From Virgibacillus litoralis (GTDB taxonomy: Bacteria > Bacillota > Bacilli > Bacillales > Amphibacillaceae), in the NCBI RefSeq assembly GCF_017873675.1, contig NZ_JAGGKK010000006.1, forward strand, positions 96,883 to 160,882: a DNA stretch of 64,000 nt, written 5' to 3'. Every line of letters begins with the position of its first letter. Positions within the stretch are counted from its first letter, which is position 1. The notes beneath the pieces are model-generated. The model had not been told where the DNA came from. It saw nothing but the letters and a program-made list of their open reading frames with translations, and did not search any database. Made by a program: the position numbers and the translations under genes. This document shows, piece after piece, positions 1 through 7,191 of this stretch.

Positions 1-10
1 TATCTCCTTC
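1..10 (-). promoter_or_regulatory. Ribosome binding site of a gene beyond the left edge
   Basis: The complement of the first ten bases reads GAAGGAGATA, a strong Shine-Dalgarno sequence pointing left. The next minus-strand gene therefore starts just outside the window, 26 bases or more after the stop of the DUF2249 gene, so the cupin/DUF2249 unit probably continues as an operon. Confidence 0.6.
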
Positions 11-36
11 ATAAGATAACTGCCTCTACATTGTAT

Positions 37-285
37 TTAACCTAACTTTACTGTCATTAATCGATAATGTCCAATCTCTAGCTGATCAGTAATCACATTT
101 AAACCAAAACTCTCCAGTCCCCCGACTAGAGGCTGCGCTTCATGTGGTACGTGTACCTCAATTATCATCCCAAGAGGGGCTTGTTTTACATAATTGAACA
201 CCTCGTTACGCGGATGTTCTCCGTTTAGAATTCGCTCACGTAGATCAATAATAGCTCTTTTCCCTTCCAACTGTACATCCAGCAT
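37..285 (-). CDS. DUF2249-like small protein, second gene of an Fnr-type unit
   Basis: An 82-residue protein with a LDVQ...GKRAIIDLRERI start, a central segment giving a short beta-alpha unit (APLGMIIEVHVPHEAQPLV), and a C-terminal YRLMTVKL strand. This resembles DUF2249, a TusA-like fold often linked to nitrogen-oxide or anaerobic gene clusters; that family link is my recognition, not proven. An in-frame TTG at 306 would add seven residues, but the ATG at 285 has GGTTGGGGTG just upstream and gives the usual family start. It lies 42 bases downstream of the cupin gene on the same strand and is likely co-transcribed with it from the Fnr-type promoter near 652. Biochemical function unknown. Confidence 0.7.
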   Translation of the reverse strand: MLDVQLEGKRAIIDLRERILNGEHPRNEVFNYVKQAPLGMIIEVHVPHEAQPLVGGLESFGLNVITDQLEIGHYRLMTVKLG

Positions 286-326
286 CTTTTCACCCCAACC
301 TGCCAAAGGCCTTAATCCTAATTAAA

Positions 327-617
327 CTAGCATTTCATAACAAGGATGGCGACGTCACTTAGAGCTTTTAATGCATGGCGCTCATATGGTTCCATACGCA
401 GTATCGTTTCCTGATTAATCATATAACCCTCATTGTTAAGCGTGAATTCAACCTCACCTTTTTTAACAAATATAAACACGTGTTTCGGTGAATCGTGCTC
501 TTTAATTTCTTCACCAGCTTTTAATTTGATGTGCATAATCTCACGGTTATCCTCATCAAAAACCTTTTTCCCCTCAACAGGCTTCGTTATCTCATGGTCT
601 ACTGTTATAAGTTGCAT
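327..617 (-). CDS. Small cupin-domain protein, first gene of an Fnr-type unit
   Basis: About 96 residues forming a single cupin barrel. Visible are GEEIKEHDSPKHVFIFVKKG (a cupin-1-like stretch with His but without the full metal set) and the later strand EPYERHALKAL. Cupins of this size can bind a metal, a heme or a small ligand; the substrate cannot be read from sequence. An upstream ATG at 635 exists, but the ATG at 617 has AAAGG at a suitable distance, and the predicted transcript starts near 652. The gene leads a minus-strand unit with the DUF2249-like gene, under a perfect TGTGA-N6-TCACA site, suggesting expression under low oxygen or nitrogen-oxide exposure. Confidence 0.75.
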   Translation of the reverse strand: MQLITVDHEITKPVEGKKVFDEDNREIMHIKLKAGEEIKEHDSPKHVFIFVKKGEVEFTLNNEGYMINQETILRMEPYERHALKALSDVAILVMKC

Positions 618-658
618 TCTGACACAACCTTTCATTATTTAAATTAAGTCTTGCCTAC

Positions 659-664
659 AGTGTA
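659..664 (-). promoter_or_regulatory. Predicted -10 element of the cupin operon
   Basis: On the minus strand this reads TACACT. It places a start site near 652, exactly 41.5 bp from the centre of the Fnr-type site at 686-701, which is the class II activator geometry described for Bacillus Fnr. There is no good -35, as expected for an activated promoter. Confidence 0.55.
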
Positions 665-685
665 ACCAATATCAAAATGAAGTAA

Positions 686-701
686 TGTGATAAACATCAC
701 A
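686..701 (-). promoter_or_regulatory. Fnr/CRP-type operator
   Basis: TGTGATAAACATCACA is a perfect TGTGA-N6-TCACA dyad, the Bacillus Fnr consensus. Its centre (693.5) lies 41.5 bp upstream of the predicted start of the cupin/DUF2249 transcript. A second equally good site with the same geometry lies at 37010-37025. Confidence 0.7.
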
Positions 702-758
702 CATCACTATGTTTTTTTAGTCCATTGATTTTTACTGTCTCATCGACTACAATTTAGT

Positions 759-773
759 TGAAAATAATTATCA
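759..773 (+). promoter_or_regulatory. Fur-like box upstream of nitroreductase
   Basis: TGAAAATAATTATCA matches the 7-1-7 Fur box TGATAAT-N-ATTATCA at 13 of 14 palindrome positions. It sits 48 bp before the nitroreductase start codon, where repressor binding would cover the promoter. PerR and Zur boxes are close relatives, so the regulator is not certain. Confidence 0.45.
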
Positions 774-820
774 GTCAGGCACATATAGATTTATAGAGGG
801 AACAACGAGGAGGACATCAA

Positions 821-1381
821 ATGGAACAAACAAGAAAATCAACAGCACTTGCAACAATTATCCGTGAACGCCGTGCTGTTAAAAAAGGCTATAATGATAA
901 ACCTGTAACAGAAGAAACGGTGATGAACTTATTAGATGATGCAACATGGGCCCCAACTCACGGTAACCGACAGCCATGGCGCTTTATTTTTGTTGGGCCA
1001 GAGCAAAAAGAAACATTTGCAGAAAAAGTTGCTGCCACATATCCAGAAGAAAAGCAGGAAAATCGTAGAGAGTATTTGAATGAACCGAATGCATTCCTAA
1101 TAGTTGTGATGGATGTACCCGATAATCAGAAGCAATGGGATGAAAACTTTGGAGCAACAGCATCCATGATTCAAAACTTTTGGCTGCTTGCCTGGGAACA
1201 ACAGCTTGGTGTCGTATGGAAAACCAATCCACACATTTATGATCCAAAAGTAAAAGAAATCCTCGATGCTGGTGAGGATGAGAAAATAGTAGGGTTCATC
1301 CATCTTGGGTACTTTGATGAAAAGCCTATTAAAAAAGGTAGAGTACCAGTTAGCGAGAAATTCTCAACGTTTAAAGGATAA
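821..1381 (+). CDS. Nitroreductase family FMN-dependent oxidoreductase
   Basis: A 186-residue protein of the nitroreductase (YdjA/YodC-like) family, which binds FMN as a dimer and reduces nitro compounds, quinones or similar substrates with NAD(P)H. The N-terminal IRERRAVKKGY (phosphate-binding Arg pattern), LLDDATWAPTHGNRQPWRF (the APTHGNRQPW FMN motif) and the C-terminal GFIHLGYFDEKP are diagnostic. Length is short but normal for the one-domain subgroup. GAGGAGG lies just upstream of the ATG. The gene stands alone, with its own terminator at 1385-1427 and a Fur-like box in front, so a role in iron handling or redox defence is possible; the physiological substrate is unknown. Confidence 0.88.
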   Translation: MEQTRKSTALATIIRERRAVKKGYNDKPVTEETVMNLLDDATWAPTHGNRQPWRFIFVGPEQKETFAEKVAATYPEEKQENRREYLNEPNAFLIVVMDVPDNQKQWDENFGATASMIQNFWLLAWEQQLGVVWKTNPHIYDPKVKEILDAGEDEKIVGFIHLGYFDEKPIKKGRVPVSEKFSTFKG

Positions 1382-1384
1382 TAG

Positions 1385-1428
1385 AAAAGGGTGTCATGTA
1401 AGCATAGCTTAATATGACACCCTTTTTT
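1385..1428 (+). terminator. Rho-independent terminator of the nitroreductase gene
   Basis: An AAAGGGTGTCAT arm at the left pairs with ATGACACCCTTT at the right, followed by a T run. It begins directly after the stop codon. Confidence 0.85.
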
Positions 1429-1439
1429 GTGATGTATTG

Positions 1440-1597
1440 CGGTGTCTGTTGATGTTTCCGCTCTTCTGTCGATGTTTCTCGTTCTTCTGTCGATGTTCGC
1501 CCTCTTCTGTTGATGTTCGCTCTCTTCTGTTGATGTTCGCCCTCTTCTGTCGATGTTTCCGCTCTTCTGTTGATACTCGCCCTCTTCTGTTGATCTA
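1440..1597. repeat. Imperfect 20-21 bp tandem repeat
   Basis: About seven or eight degenerate copies of a 20-21 bp unit of the form TTCTGTTGATGTTCGCCCTC lie between the nitroreductase and ddl terminators. The unit length is not a multiple of three, so the open frame running through it (1437-1703) is unlikely to be a gene. Variation is mostly C/T at fixed positions. It is one of several short intergenic arrays in this window. Confidence 0.75.
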
Positions 1598-1611
1598 CAG
1601 CAAATTAATAA

Positions 1612-1646
1612 AGACCGCTAGAGTTACAACTGTAACCCCAGCGGCC
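1612..1646 (-). terminator. Probable terminator of ddl
   Basis: On the minus strand, CCGCT and AGCGG enclose an inner GTTAC/GTAAC stem, followed by TCTTTATT. The T run is weak but the hairpin is directly downstream of the ddl stop. Confidence 0.55.
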
Positions 1647-1657
1647 AATCCTTTTCC

Positions 1658-2767
1658 TTATTCCTCATCCCAAACAGCGCTTTTCAGCATACTGTTTTTC
1701 TGATGACGATCAATAGCTAGCTCGATCAATTGAGTAATCAATTCCGGATAGGAAACCCCACTGATTTCCCACAGCTTAGGATACATGCTAATTCGAGTGA
1801 ATCCAGGTAATGTGTTAACCTCGTTTACATACACTTCTCCGTCCTCAGTTAAAAAGAAATCAACACGGGCTAAGCCTTCACACTCAAGTGTTTCAAACAC
1901 TTCAACAGCTGCCTTCTGCACTTTTGCAACCATTTCGTCTGATAGATCTGCTGGTATTTCCAGCTTTGCTCCGCTTTCATCAATATACTTTGACTCATAG
2001 GAGTAAAATTCCGTTTGTGGCAAAATTTCACCTAGCACTGATGCTTTAGGATGTTCATTCCCTAATACAGCACATTCTATTTCACGCCCTACCAGACTTT
2101 CTTCGACAATAAGTTTATGGTCATATTGAAATGCCTCGCTAACCGCTTTATAAAATTCTTCCTTTGTCGATACTTTACTAACTCCAACTGAAGATCCTTG
2201 ATTTGCTGGCTTTATGAACATTGGCGTTCCAATTTGCTCTTTTATTTCGTCGTAATTAATCTTATCTTTTTTTGCACTTGAAAATGCTAAGCCATTTGCA
2301 ACATTAATACCCGCTTCTTTTAGCAAACGTTTCGCGACATCTTTATCCATGCACACAGATGACCCCAAGACGTTCGAACCGACATATGGGAGATTTGCAA
2401 TCCGCATCATTCCTTGTAAACTGCCATCTTCTCCTAATGTGCCATGTACAATTGGGAACACAACATCAAGCTGGTCCAGCGCACCTGCATTTGCTGCATG
2501 TATCATTTGATTATCGGTTTCACCGGGCACTATTGCTATCGTATCGTTTGATTTGTTTAATTGAATTAATTTTGGGTTTTCAGCATTAATTAAGTAGGAA
2601 GATTGATCATTTATATGCCATTTACCTTGTTTATCAATCCCGATAAGAACAACATCATATTTATTTTTATCAATTGCATCAACAATATTTTTAGCTGATT
2701 GTAATGATACTTCATGTTCAGCCGACTTTCCGCCAAATATAATACCAACTTTTTTCTTCGTCATCAT
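1658..2767 (-). CDS. ddl: D-alanine--D-alanine ligase
   Basis: A 369-residue ATP-grasp enzyme that joins two D-Ala for the peptidoglycan stem peptide. The N-terminal VGIIFGGKSAEHEVSLQSA is the Ddl family signature (catalytic Glu and Ser), VFPIVHGTLGEDGSLQG the second, and the C-terminal VNEVNTLPGFTRISMYPKLW carries metal and substrate ligands. A Tyr in the omega loop region would confirm D-Ala over D-Lac use; the motif around residues 210-225 looks D-Ala type, but I did not align it. An ATG at 2791 is open, but GGGAG sits just before the paired ATGATG at 2767-2762, so that start is preferred. It is transcribed alone between the pepF terminator and its own. Confidence 0.93.
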   Translation of the reverse strand: MMTKKKVGIIFGGKSAEHEVSLQSAKNIVDAIDKNKYDVVLIGIDKQGKWHINDQSSYLINAENPKLIQLNKSNDTIAIVPGETDNQMIHAANAGALDQLDVVFPIVHGTLGEDGSLQGMMRIANLPYVGSNVLGSSVCMDKDVAKRLLKEAGINVANGLAFSSAKKDKINYDEIKEQIGTPMFIKPANQGSSVGVSKVSTKEEFYKAVSEAFQYDHKLIVEESLVGREIECAVLGNEHPKASVLGEILPQTEFYSYESKYIDESGAKLEIPADLSDEMVAKVQKAAVEVFETLECEGLARVDFFLTEDGEVYVNEVNTLPGFTRISMYPKLWEISGVSYPELITQLIELAIDRHQKNSMLKSAVWDEE

Positions 2768-2840
2768 CAGAACTCCCTTGAAAAAAATCATATATATCTA
2801 AAATAGCACAAAAAGGGTTGTTTGAAACAGAAGAAAAATA

Positions 2841-2878
2841 AAAAAACGAACAGCGCCCTATTTTACTGTCCGTTTTTT
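2841..2878 (-). terminator. Terminator between pepF and ddl
   Basis: On the minus strand ACGGACAG and CTGTTCGT (one G-U pair) form a stem followed by a run of T. It ends the oligopeptidase transcript before ddl. Confidence 0.75.
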
Positions 2879-2884
2879 AAAAAT

Positions 2885-4675
2885 TTATATCATCTTCTTT
2901 GTTAGCTTCATATATTCGTTTATCGCTTCAATAGTTGGTTCCAGAGATGCTTCCCAAAATTCCTTCTCTTCAATATCCTTGTTGAGGAAACGACTTGCTA
3001 AATCCTCTACTGTCATTTTTCCAGAGTTCTGCAGCAAGGCATCGTATTGTTCCGGAAATTGTTTACCTTGTTCTTTTGCCATGGCGTAGATACCATTACT
3101 GAATAAATAACCTATGGTATATGGGATGTTGTAGAAAGCTAAATCTGTATGAAAAAAGTGAGGTATGGTCATCCACAAATACTTATTATTTTCATCCAAA
3201 GCATCGCCATAAATTTTCTTTATCATGCCATCCATTAAATTTGAAATTTCATTTGCTGTCAGTGGCCCTTTTTTTCTTCTCTCATATAACTTTTGTTCAA
3301 ATTCAAACATAGTTGGTACAGTAACCTGATATTTTAATCCATTTAAAATCTTCACTTCCAGTAGCGACAATTTATCTTCTTCACTTGATGCATGCTCAAT
3401 AGCAGCATCCAGTACTAGGTTTTCCGCAAAGGTAGATGCGGTTTCCGCAACACTTGTGCTTATTTCCTGTGTAAAAGCAGGCTCATCCTGCAAAATATAG
3501 TTATGGTAAGCATGTCCAAGCTCGTGGGCAATGGTCACAACGTCCTGATAGCTACCTGTGAATGTTAGGAATATCCGACTTTCTTTTTTCAGTGGCATAA
3601 AGGCACAAAACCCGCCATGCGTTTTACCTTTACGATCTTCAGCTTCAATCCAGCCTTCTTGAAATGCCTTTTCAGCAAACTTGCCAAGCTTGTCGCTGAA
3701 CTTTTGAAACTGGGTAATAATAATATCGGCAGCTTCCTGATAAGAAATTTTCTTATCCGATGTAAAGCTTGGTGTATCCATGTCATACCAGGCTAGTTTT
3801 TCAAGCTCCATTACTTGAGCCTTCCGCTTAAAAAAAGTATGAGCGACTTCTCTTTTGTCATTTATTGCTGATACCATTGTTTGTACTGTTTGTTCATTAA
3901 TTCGATTCTCTTCCATCGCTTCCTTTAGCACATTGTCCCAGCCACGTTGATTATAGACATCAAGCCTGAAACCATTAATCCTGTTTAAAACTGTTGCAAA
4001 GGATTCTGCCCGTTCCGCACATACCTCAACGATATTTCGCGCTATATTTTGCCGTACAGATCGATCACTTGAAAACAGGTATCTTCCCGCTTGTCCAAAC
4101 GAGATTTCCTCTTGCTTACCGTCTTTTTCAACAGGGAATCGCAGAGCACCCATCATTTGTTCATAATAATCTTCCCAGCCAATAAACCCATTGACGGAAA
4201 GCTTGTTTATCATTTTTTCCATTTCTATTGGCAACTTATCGTCCATTTTTTGCTTTCGTTCTTCTAAGTAAAATTGATATTCTTTCACTTCGTCGTGATT
4301 CATTAAATTTTTCCATTTGGCTTCTGAAATTCCAGCCAAGATTTCGTCTAAATCAATTTTTAGTGATTCATAATCAGCATGAAGCTTTGCGCTTTCATCC
4401 ACTAATTTAGATACATCTGGATCATCAACATTTACCGAATAGAGACAAACCATAAATTCATCCAGTTCAAAAGACGCTTGCTTGAACTCCTGGATTTGTT
4501 GCAAAAGATCAATTAAATCTTGCTCAGAGGAAAATTGATCAAACGTTTGAACAATTTCCTGAAGTCCCTTCATTTCATGCTTTAACTGCGAAATTAATCC
4601 ATTTAATTCACTTGATTCCTTTCCACCTGCATACAGGGAATCAAGACTCCAGTTCTCGCCAATTACTTTCTCCAT
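2885..4675 (-). CDS. M3 family oligoendopeptidase (PepF type)
   Basis: A 596-residue cytoplasmic zinc peptidase. The zinc site HELGHAYH is at about residue 382 in the context TIAHELGHAYHNYIL, with the downstream Glu in the SVAETASTFAE segment as third ligand. The N-terminal helical domain and the C-terminal FYNIPYTIGYLFSNG segment are typical of the PepF/M3 clade, which degrades short peptides of roughly 7-17 residues. Full family length, no truncation. Reverse reading shows GGGGAGGAATT before the ATG. It is a single-gene unit ending in the hairpin at 2841-2878; the next 437 bp upstream hold no gene. Confidence 0.9.
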   Translation of the reverse strand: MEKVIGENWSLDSLYAGGKESSELNGLISQLKHEMKGLQEIVQTFDQFSSEQDLIDLLQQIQEFKQASFELDEFMVCLYSVNVDDPDVSKLVDESAKLHADYESLKIDLDEILAGISEAKWKNLMNHDEVKEYQFYLEERKQKMDDKLPIEMEKMINKLSVNGFIGWEDYYEQMMGALRFPVEKDGKQEEISFGQAGRYLFSSDRSVRQNIARNIVEVCAERAESFATVLNRINGFRLDVYNQRGWDNVLKEAMEENRINEQTVQTMVSAINDKREVAHTFFKRKAQVMELEKLAWYDMDTPSFTSDKKISYQEAADIIITQFQKFSDKLGKFAEKAFQEGWIEAEDRKGKTHGGFCAFMPLKKESRIFLTFTGSYQDVVTIAHELGHAYHNYILQDEPAFTQEISTSVAETASTFAENLVLDAAIEHASSEEDKLSLLEVKILNGLKYQVTVPTMFEFEQKLYERRKKGPLTANEISNLMDGMIKKIYGDALDENNKYLWMTIPHFFHTDLAFYNIPYTIGYLFSNGIYAMAKEQGKQFPEQYDALLQNSGKMTVEDLASRFLNKDIEEKEFWEASLEPTIEAINEYMKLTKKMI

Positions 4676-5113
4676 TAAAATTCCTCCCCTAGACTCTCAC
4701 TAACTAATAGTATAGTTCATTTCTGAATTTCATGTATCCGCCTCAAGCCTTATTAACCATCGTTATCATGGTTGATTTCGAGGCTCTCCATAAGGTTGTT
4801 GCTTTTTCCAATCAGGTAGTTGTTTGAATAAGTTTACGTTTTCACTCAAATACTTAGAACATCGAGTGAAGTGAGATGTTAATCTACCCAGATTGTATCT
4901 TGAAACTGACGGAGGATGAAATATGTAAACGAAGGCGATCAATGACAATAAAGGTGTTTCTCAATACGAACGGGGCATTTTGTTAAAACATGGAACACCT
5001 CATGTAAAAAGGGGCATTTTCAATTAGATCATTATTTGTTGTAGATGCGTCTTTAGTTTTGTTATTGCTTAATCAGGGTACATGGTGATTATTGTTTAGA
5101 AAAGAGGGTTGGA
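4676..5113. other. Gene-free stretch between pepF and the DUF2254 gene
   Basis: About 440 bp between divergent genes. A 60-residue minus-strand frame (4766-4948) has no ribosome binding site and no family I recognise. The similar strings GGGGCATTTT at about 4975 and 5012 recur once. It could be decayed coding sequence, but I cannot identify it. Confidence 0.4.
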
Positions 5114-6424
5114 ATGAACCAAACCAAATTGTGGACAATCTCTCGCGATAGTTTTTGGTTTCTTCCCATTGTATATGGGTTATGTTCAATAATTGCAGCA
5201 GCTGTAATAACAGCCTCGGATGTTTGGTTAGTACCTAAAATATCCAGCGGCATTCCGAACATTTTACTTACAGGTCAAAGTATAGCCAAGCAGCTTTATT
5301 CTGCTTTAATCACAGCTATGCTTACTATGACGACGATAAGTTTCTCGACGATTATGGTGATGTTAACGACGTATTCATCCCAGTTTTCGCCTCGAGCACT
5401 TCAGGACTTTATGCAAAGCAAAATCACACAACACGTGTTAGGTGTTTACACGTTTGGATTTATTTTTGTACTGATTAATTTATGGTTATTAACAGAGACA
5501 AACCAAAAAGACTTACTTAGCCCCTTTTTCACCGTTATTATTATGATTATTTCGCTTGGCTTTTTTATTTTATTCATCCATTTTTCGGCACGTTGGGCGC
5601 AAGTGAACTTCCTTATTGGCGTCATACGTAACAAAACATCGGAATTAATAAAAGAAACCTTTTCAGAAAGAACCTATGGAGAACATCAGCATTGGGACCA
5701 TTCGCAGATTGAAAACATAAGAGAAAAAGATAGACAAATGATTAATGCCAGGCGTTCGGGCTATATTCAACAAGTGAATTATAATTACCTTATTAAATGG
5801 GCTACTAACAATGACATGGTGTTAGAGGCAACTTTTCAAGTCGGTGATTATGTACCTAAAGGAATGTCGGTTTTTTATTTTTGGTCTTTAGGGAACAGAA
5901 ACGATAAATTAGCCGAACACGACCGTTTTTTGGTAATCGGCAATGAACGTACGGATCTTCAGGATATTGGATTTTCGATAGAAAAGTTAGTGGAGATTGC
6001 TGTAAAAGCACTGTCGACCGGTATGAATGACCCGAACACGGCAATTAACTGTATTCACCGCATTAGTGGCTTGCTTACGGAATTAGCTGGCAATTACCGT
6101 CCTGTTACGTATTATTCCGATTCAGATGGAGATTTACGATTAATTATGCAGCAAAAGAAATTCCGAGACTATTTATATAAAAGTTTTTACCAAATTAAGC
6201 ATTACGGAAAAGATGACATTTCGGTTGTATATAGCATTATAGATGCGTTATATAAGATTGCTCTTGTTAGTGAGGCGTCTATACAAAAAGAAGTATGGCA
6301 ATTCAATAAATACATTTTGGAAGCTGTAGATATAGAGAACCTTCCGTCATTGGACTATCAACACCTTAAAGATATAGTAGAAAAATTTGCTCGTCTTTCA
6401 GGAGAAGAATTGAATTGGAAATAA
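5114..6424 (+). CDS. DUF2254 predicted membrane protein
   Basis: A 436-residue protein with four predicted transmembrane segments in the first 165 residues (about 15-37, 58-82, 105-127 and 138-160) and a long soluble C-terminal half. The stretch TISFSTIMVMLTTYSSQFSP followed by RALQDFM and the later DIGFSIEKLVEIAVKALS and GMNDPNTA segments are characteristic of DUF2254. Function is unknown; the fold of the soluble part suggests a membrane-associated regulator or channel-like protein, which is speculation. AAAGAGGG precedes the ATG. A weak inverted repeat (AGAACC...GGTTCT) lies after the stop, and the trp promoter follows 120 bp later. Confidence 0.8.
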   Translation: MNQTKLWTISRDSFWFLPIVYGLCSIIAAAVITASDVWLVPKISSGIPNILLTGQSIAKQLYSALITAMLTMTTISFSTIMVMLTTYSSQFSPRALQDFMQSKITQHVLGVYTFGFIFVLINLWLLTETNQKDLLSPFFTVIIMIISLGFFILFIHFSARWAQVNFLIGVIRNKTSELIKETFSERTYGEHQHWDHSQIENIREKDRQMINARRSGYIQQVNYNYLIKWATNNDMVLEATFQVGDYVPKGMSVFYFWSLGNRNDKLAEHDRFLVIGNERTDLQDIGFSIEKLVEIAVKALSTGMNDPNTAINCIHRISGLLTELAGNYRPVTYYSDSDGDLRLIMQQKKFRDYLYKSFYQIKHYGKDDISVVYSIIDALYKIALVSEASIQKEVWQFNKYILEAVDIENLPSLDYQHLKDIVEKFARLSGEELNWK

Positions 6425-6545
6425 AAAAAGAACCAACCGAACCATAAGTTGAAGGCCAAAAGCCTAATTCCAAGCGGTTCTACTGAAGTCGGAAATCAGT
6501 CTCAATTAATTCTACTAAATAAATAGCCAAATTTTAAAAAATACC

Positions 6546-6574
6546 TTGACATTAGCAACAAACTCCCCTATGAT
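6546..6574 (+). promoter_or_regulatory. Sigma-A promoter of the trp operon
   Basis: TTGACA at 6546-6551 and TATGAT at 6569-6574 are separated by 17 bp, a near-perfect vegetative promoter. Transcription would begin about 6581, just before the first T-box leader. Confidence 0.88.
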
Positions 6575-6589
6575 TAGTAACAACAATTT

Positions 6590-6862
6590 AAATCGACTTA
6601 GCAATGACGAAGATTAGTAATCTGTATGAACACTTTAGAGAGCTGACGGCTGGTGTAAGTCAGTGTGCGCGTATAGATGAATGGACTTCTGAGCTTCCAA
6701 ACCGAAACTTGTAAGTCAGTAGGCTTTGGCGACCATGTCTCATCGTTATACGAGACAAATATTAAGTAATTCATTACTTGATATTGCCAAAGAGAGCTGA
6801 TTTTTCAGCTAATAAAGGTGGTACCACGGTTCCTCGTCCTTTTCGGATGGGGGACCTTTTTG
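6590..6862 (+). ncRNA. T-box riboswitch 1 of the trp operon (tRNA-Trp)
   Basis: The leader has a Stem I with an AGTA bulge (about 6615-6622), a specifier-loop TGG codon at 6682-6684 in GAATGGACTT, and the T-box core AGGTGGTACCACGG at 6816-6829. TGGT in the core would pair with the GCCA end of uncharged tRNA-Trp through a G-U pair. A terminator follows: CCTCGTCC with GGATGGGGG, then CCTTTTT, ending near 6858. Uncharged tRNA-Trp would favour the antiterminator. It is stacked directly in front of a second T-box, so transcripts must pass both. Confidence 0.93.
6829..6858 (+). terminator. Attenuator of T-box 1
   Basis: GTTCCTCGTCC pairs with GGATGGGGGAC and is followed by CTTTTT. It overlaps the 3' half of the T-box core, so formation of antiterminator and terminator is mutually exclusive. 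Confidence 0.85.
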
Positions 6863-6879
6863 TATTCAAAAAACTATAT

Positions 6880-7165
6880 ATAATAAATCGTCGAGTAAGA
6901 GGAGTAAGCTTTTTGCAGCGTTCAAGAGAACCGGTGGTGGTGAGATACCGGTACGTGAAAAATAGCCGAATGGACTTACGAGAGGTTTCCTGAATGGCAG
7001 TAGGGAAACACGGAGCTCCGCCGTTACACGGATAGGATATTAAGTTTTTCCCGTATCCGAATGAGATGGAGAAATCATTACAATCTCCAATAGAGGTGGC
7101 ACCGCGGTCACAATCGTCCTCTGCAAGCACATTCCATATGTGTTTTGCAGGGGATTTTTTATTTC
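6880..7165 (+). ncRNA. T-box riboswitch 2 of the trp operon (tRNA-Trp)
   Basis: A second complete T-box leader. AGTAAG-type bulge near 6894, the AG-bulge region around 6930-6950, specifier TGG at 6971-6973 again within GAATGGACTT, and T-box core AGAGGTGGCACCGCGG at 7092-7107. Here the core bulge is TGGC, giving a full Watson-Crick match to GCCA. The attenuator hairpin is at 7117-7163. Both leaders read the same codon, so the pair acts as two gates in series and should sharpen the response to tryptophan shortage. Tandem Trp T-boxes are known in other Bacillales. Confidence 0.93.
7117..7163 (+). terminator. Attenuator of T-box 2
   Basis: TCCTCTGCAA with inner AGCACA pairs with TGTGT and TTTGCAGGGGA, followed by TTTTTTATTT. 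It ends 29 bp before the trpE start codon. Confidence 0.88.
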
Positions 7166-7191
7166 ATAAAAACTGGAAAGGAGTTTTACGA

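Noticed and set aside
1437..1703. An 88-residue plus-strand frame across the tandem repeat
   Set aside because: The unit length is not a multiple of three, the product is Cys/Phe-rich nonsense and no ribosome binding site is present. It also runs into the ddl terminator.
4766..4948. A 60-residue minus-strand frame upstream of pepF
   Set aside because: No ribosome binding site and no recognisable family. A transposase remnant was considered but I could not support it.
6425..6482. Terminator for the DUF2254 gene
   Set aside because: AGAACC and GGTTCT can pair, but the loop is about 45 bases and no T tract follows.
6774..7130. Frames on both strands over the T-box leaders
   Set aside because: The region is fully explained by two T-box riboswitches; these frames lack start signals.
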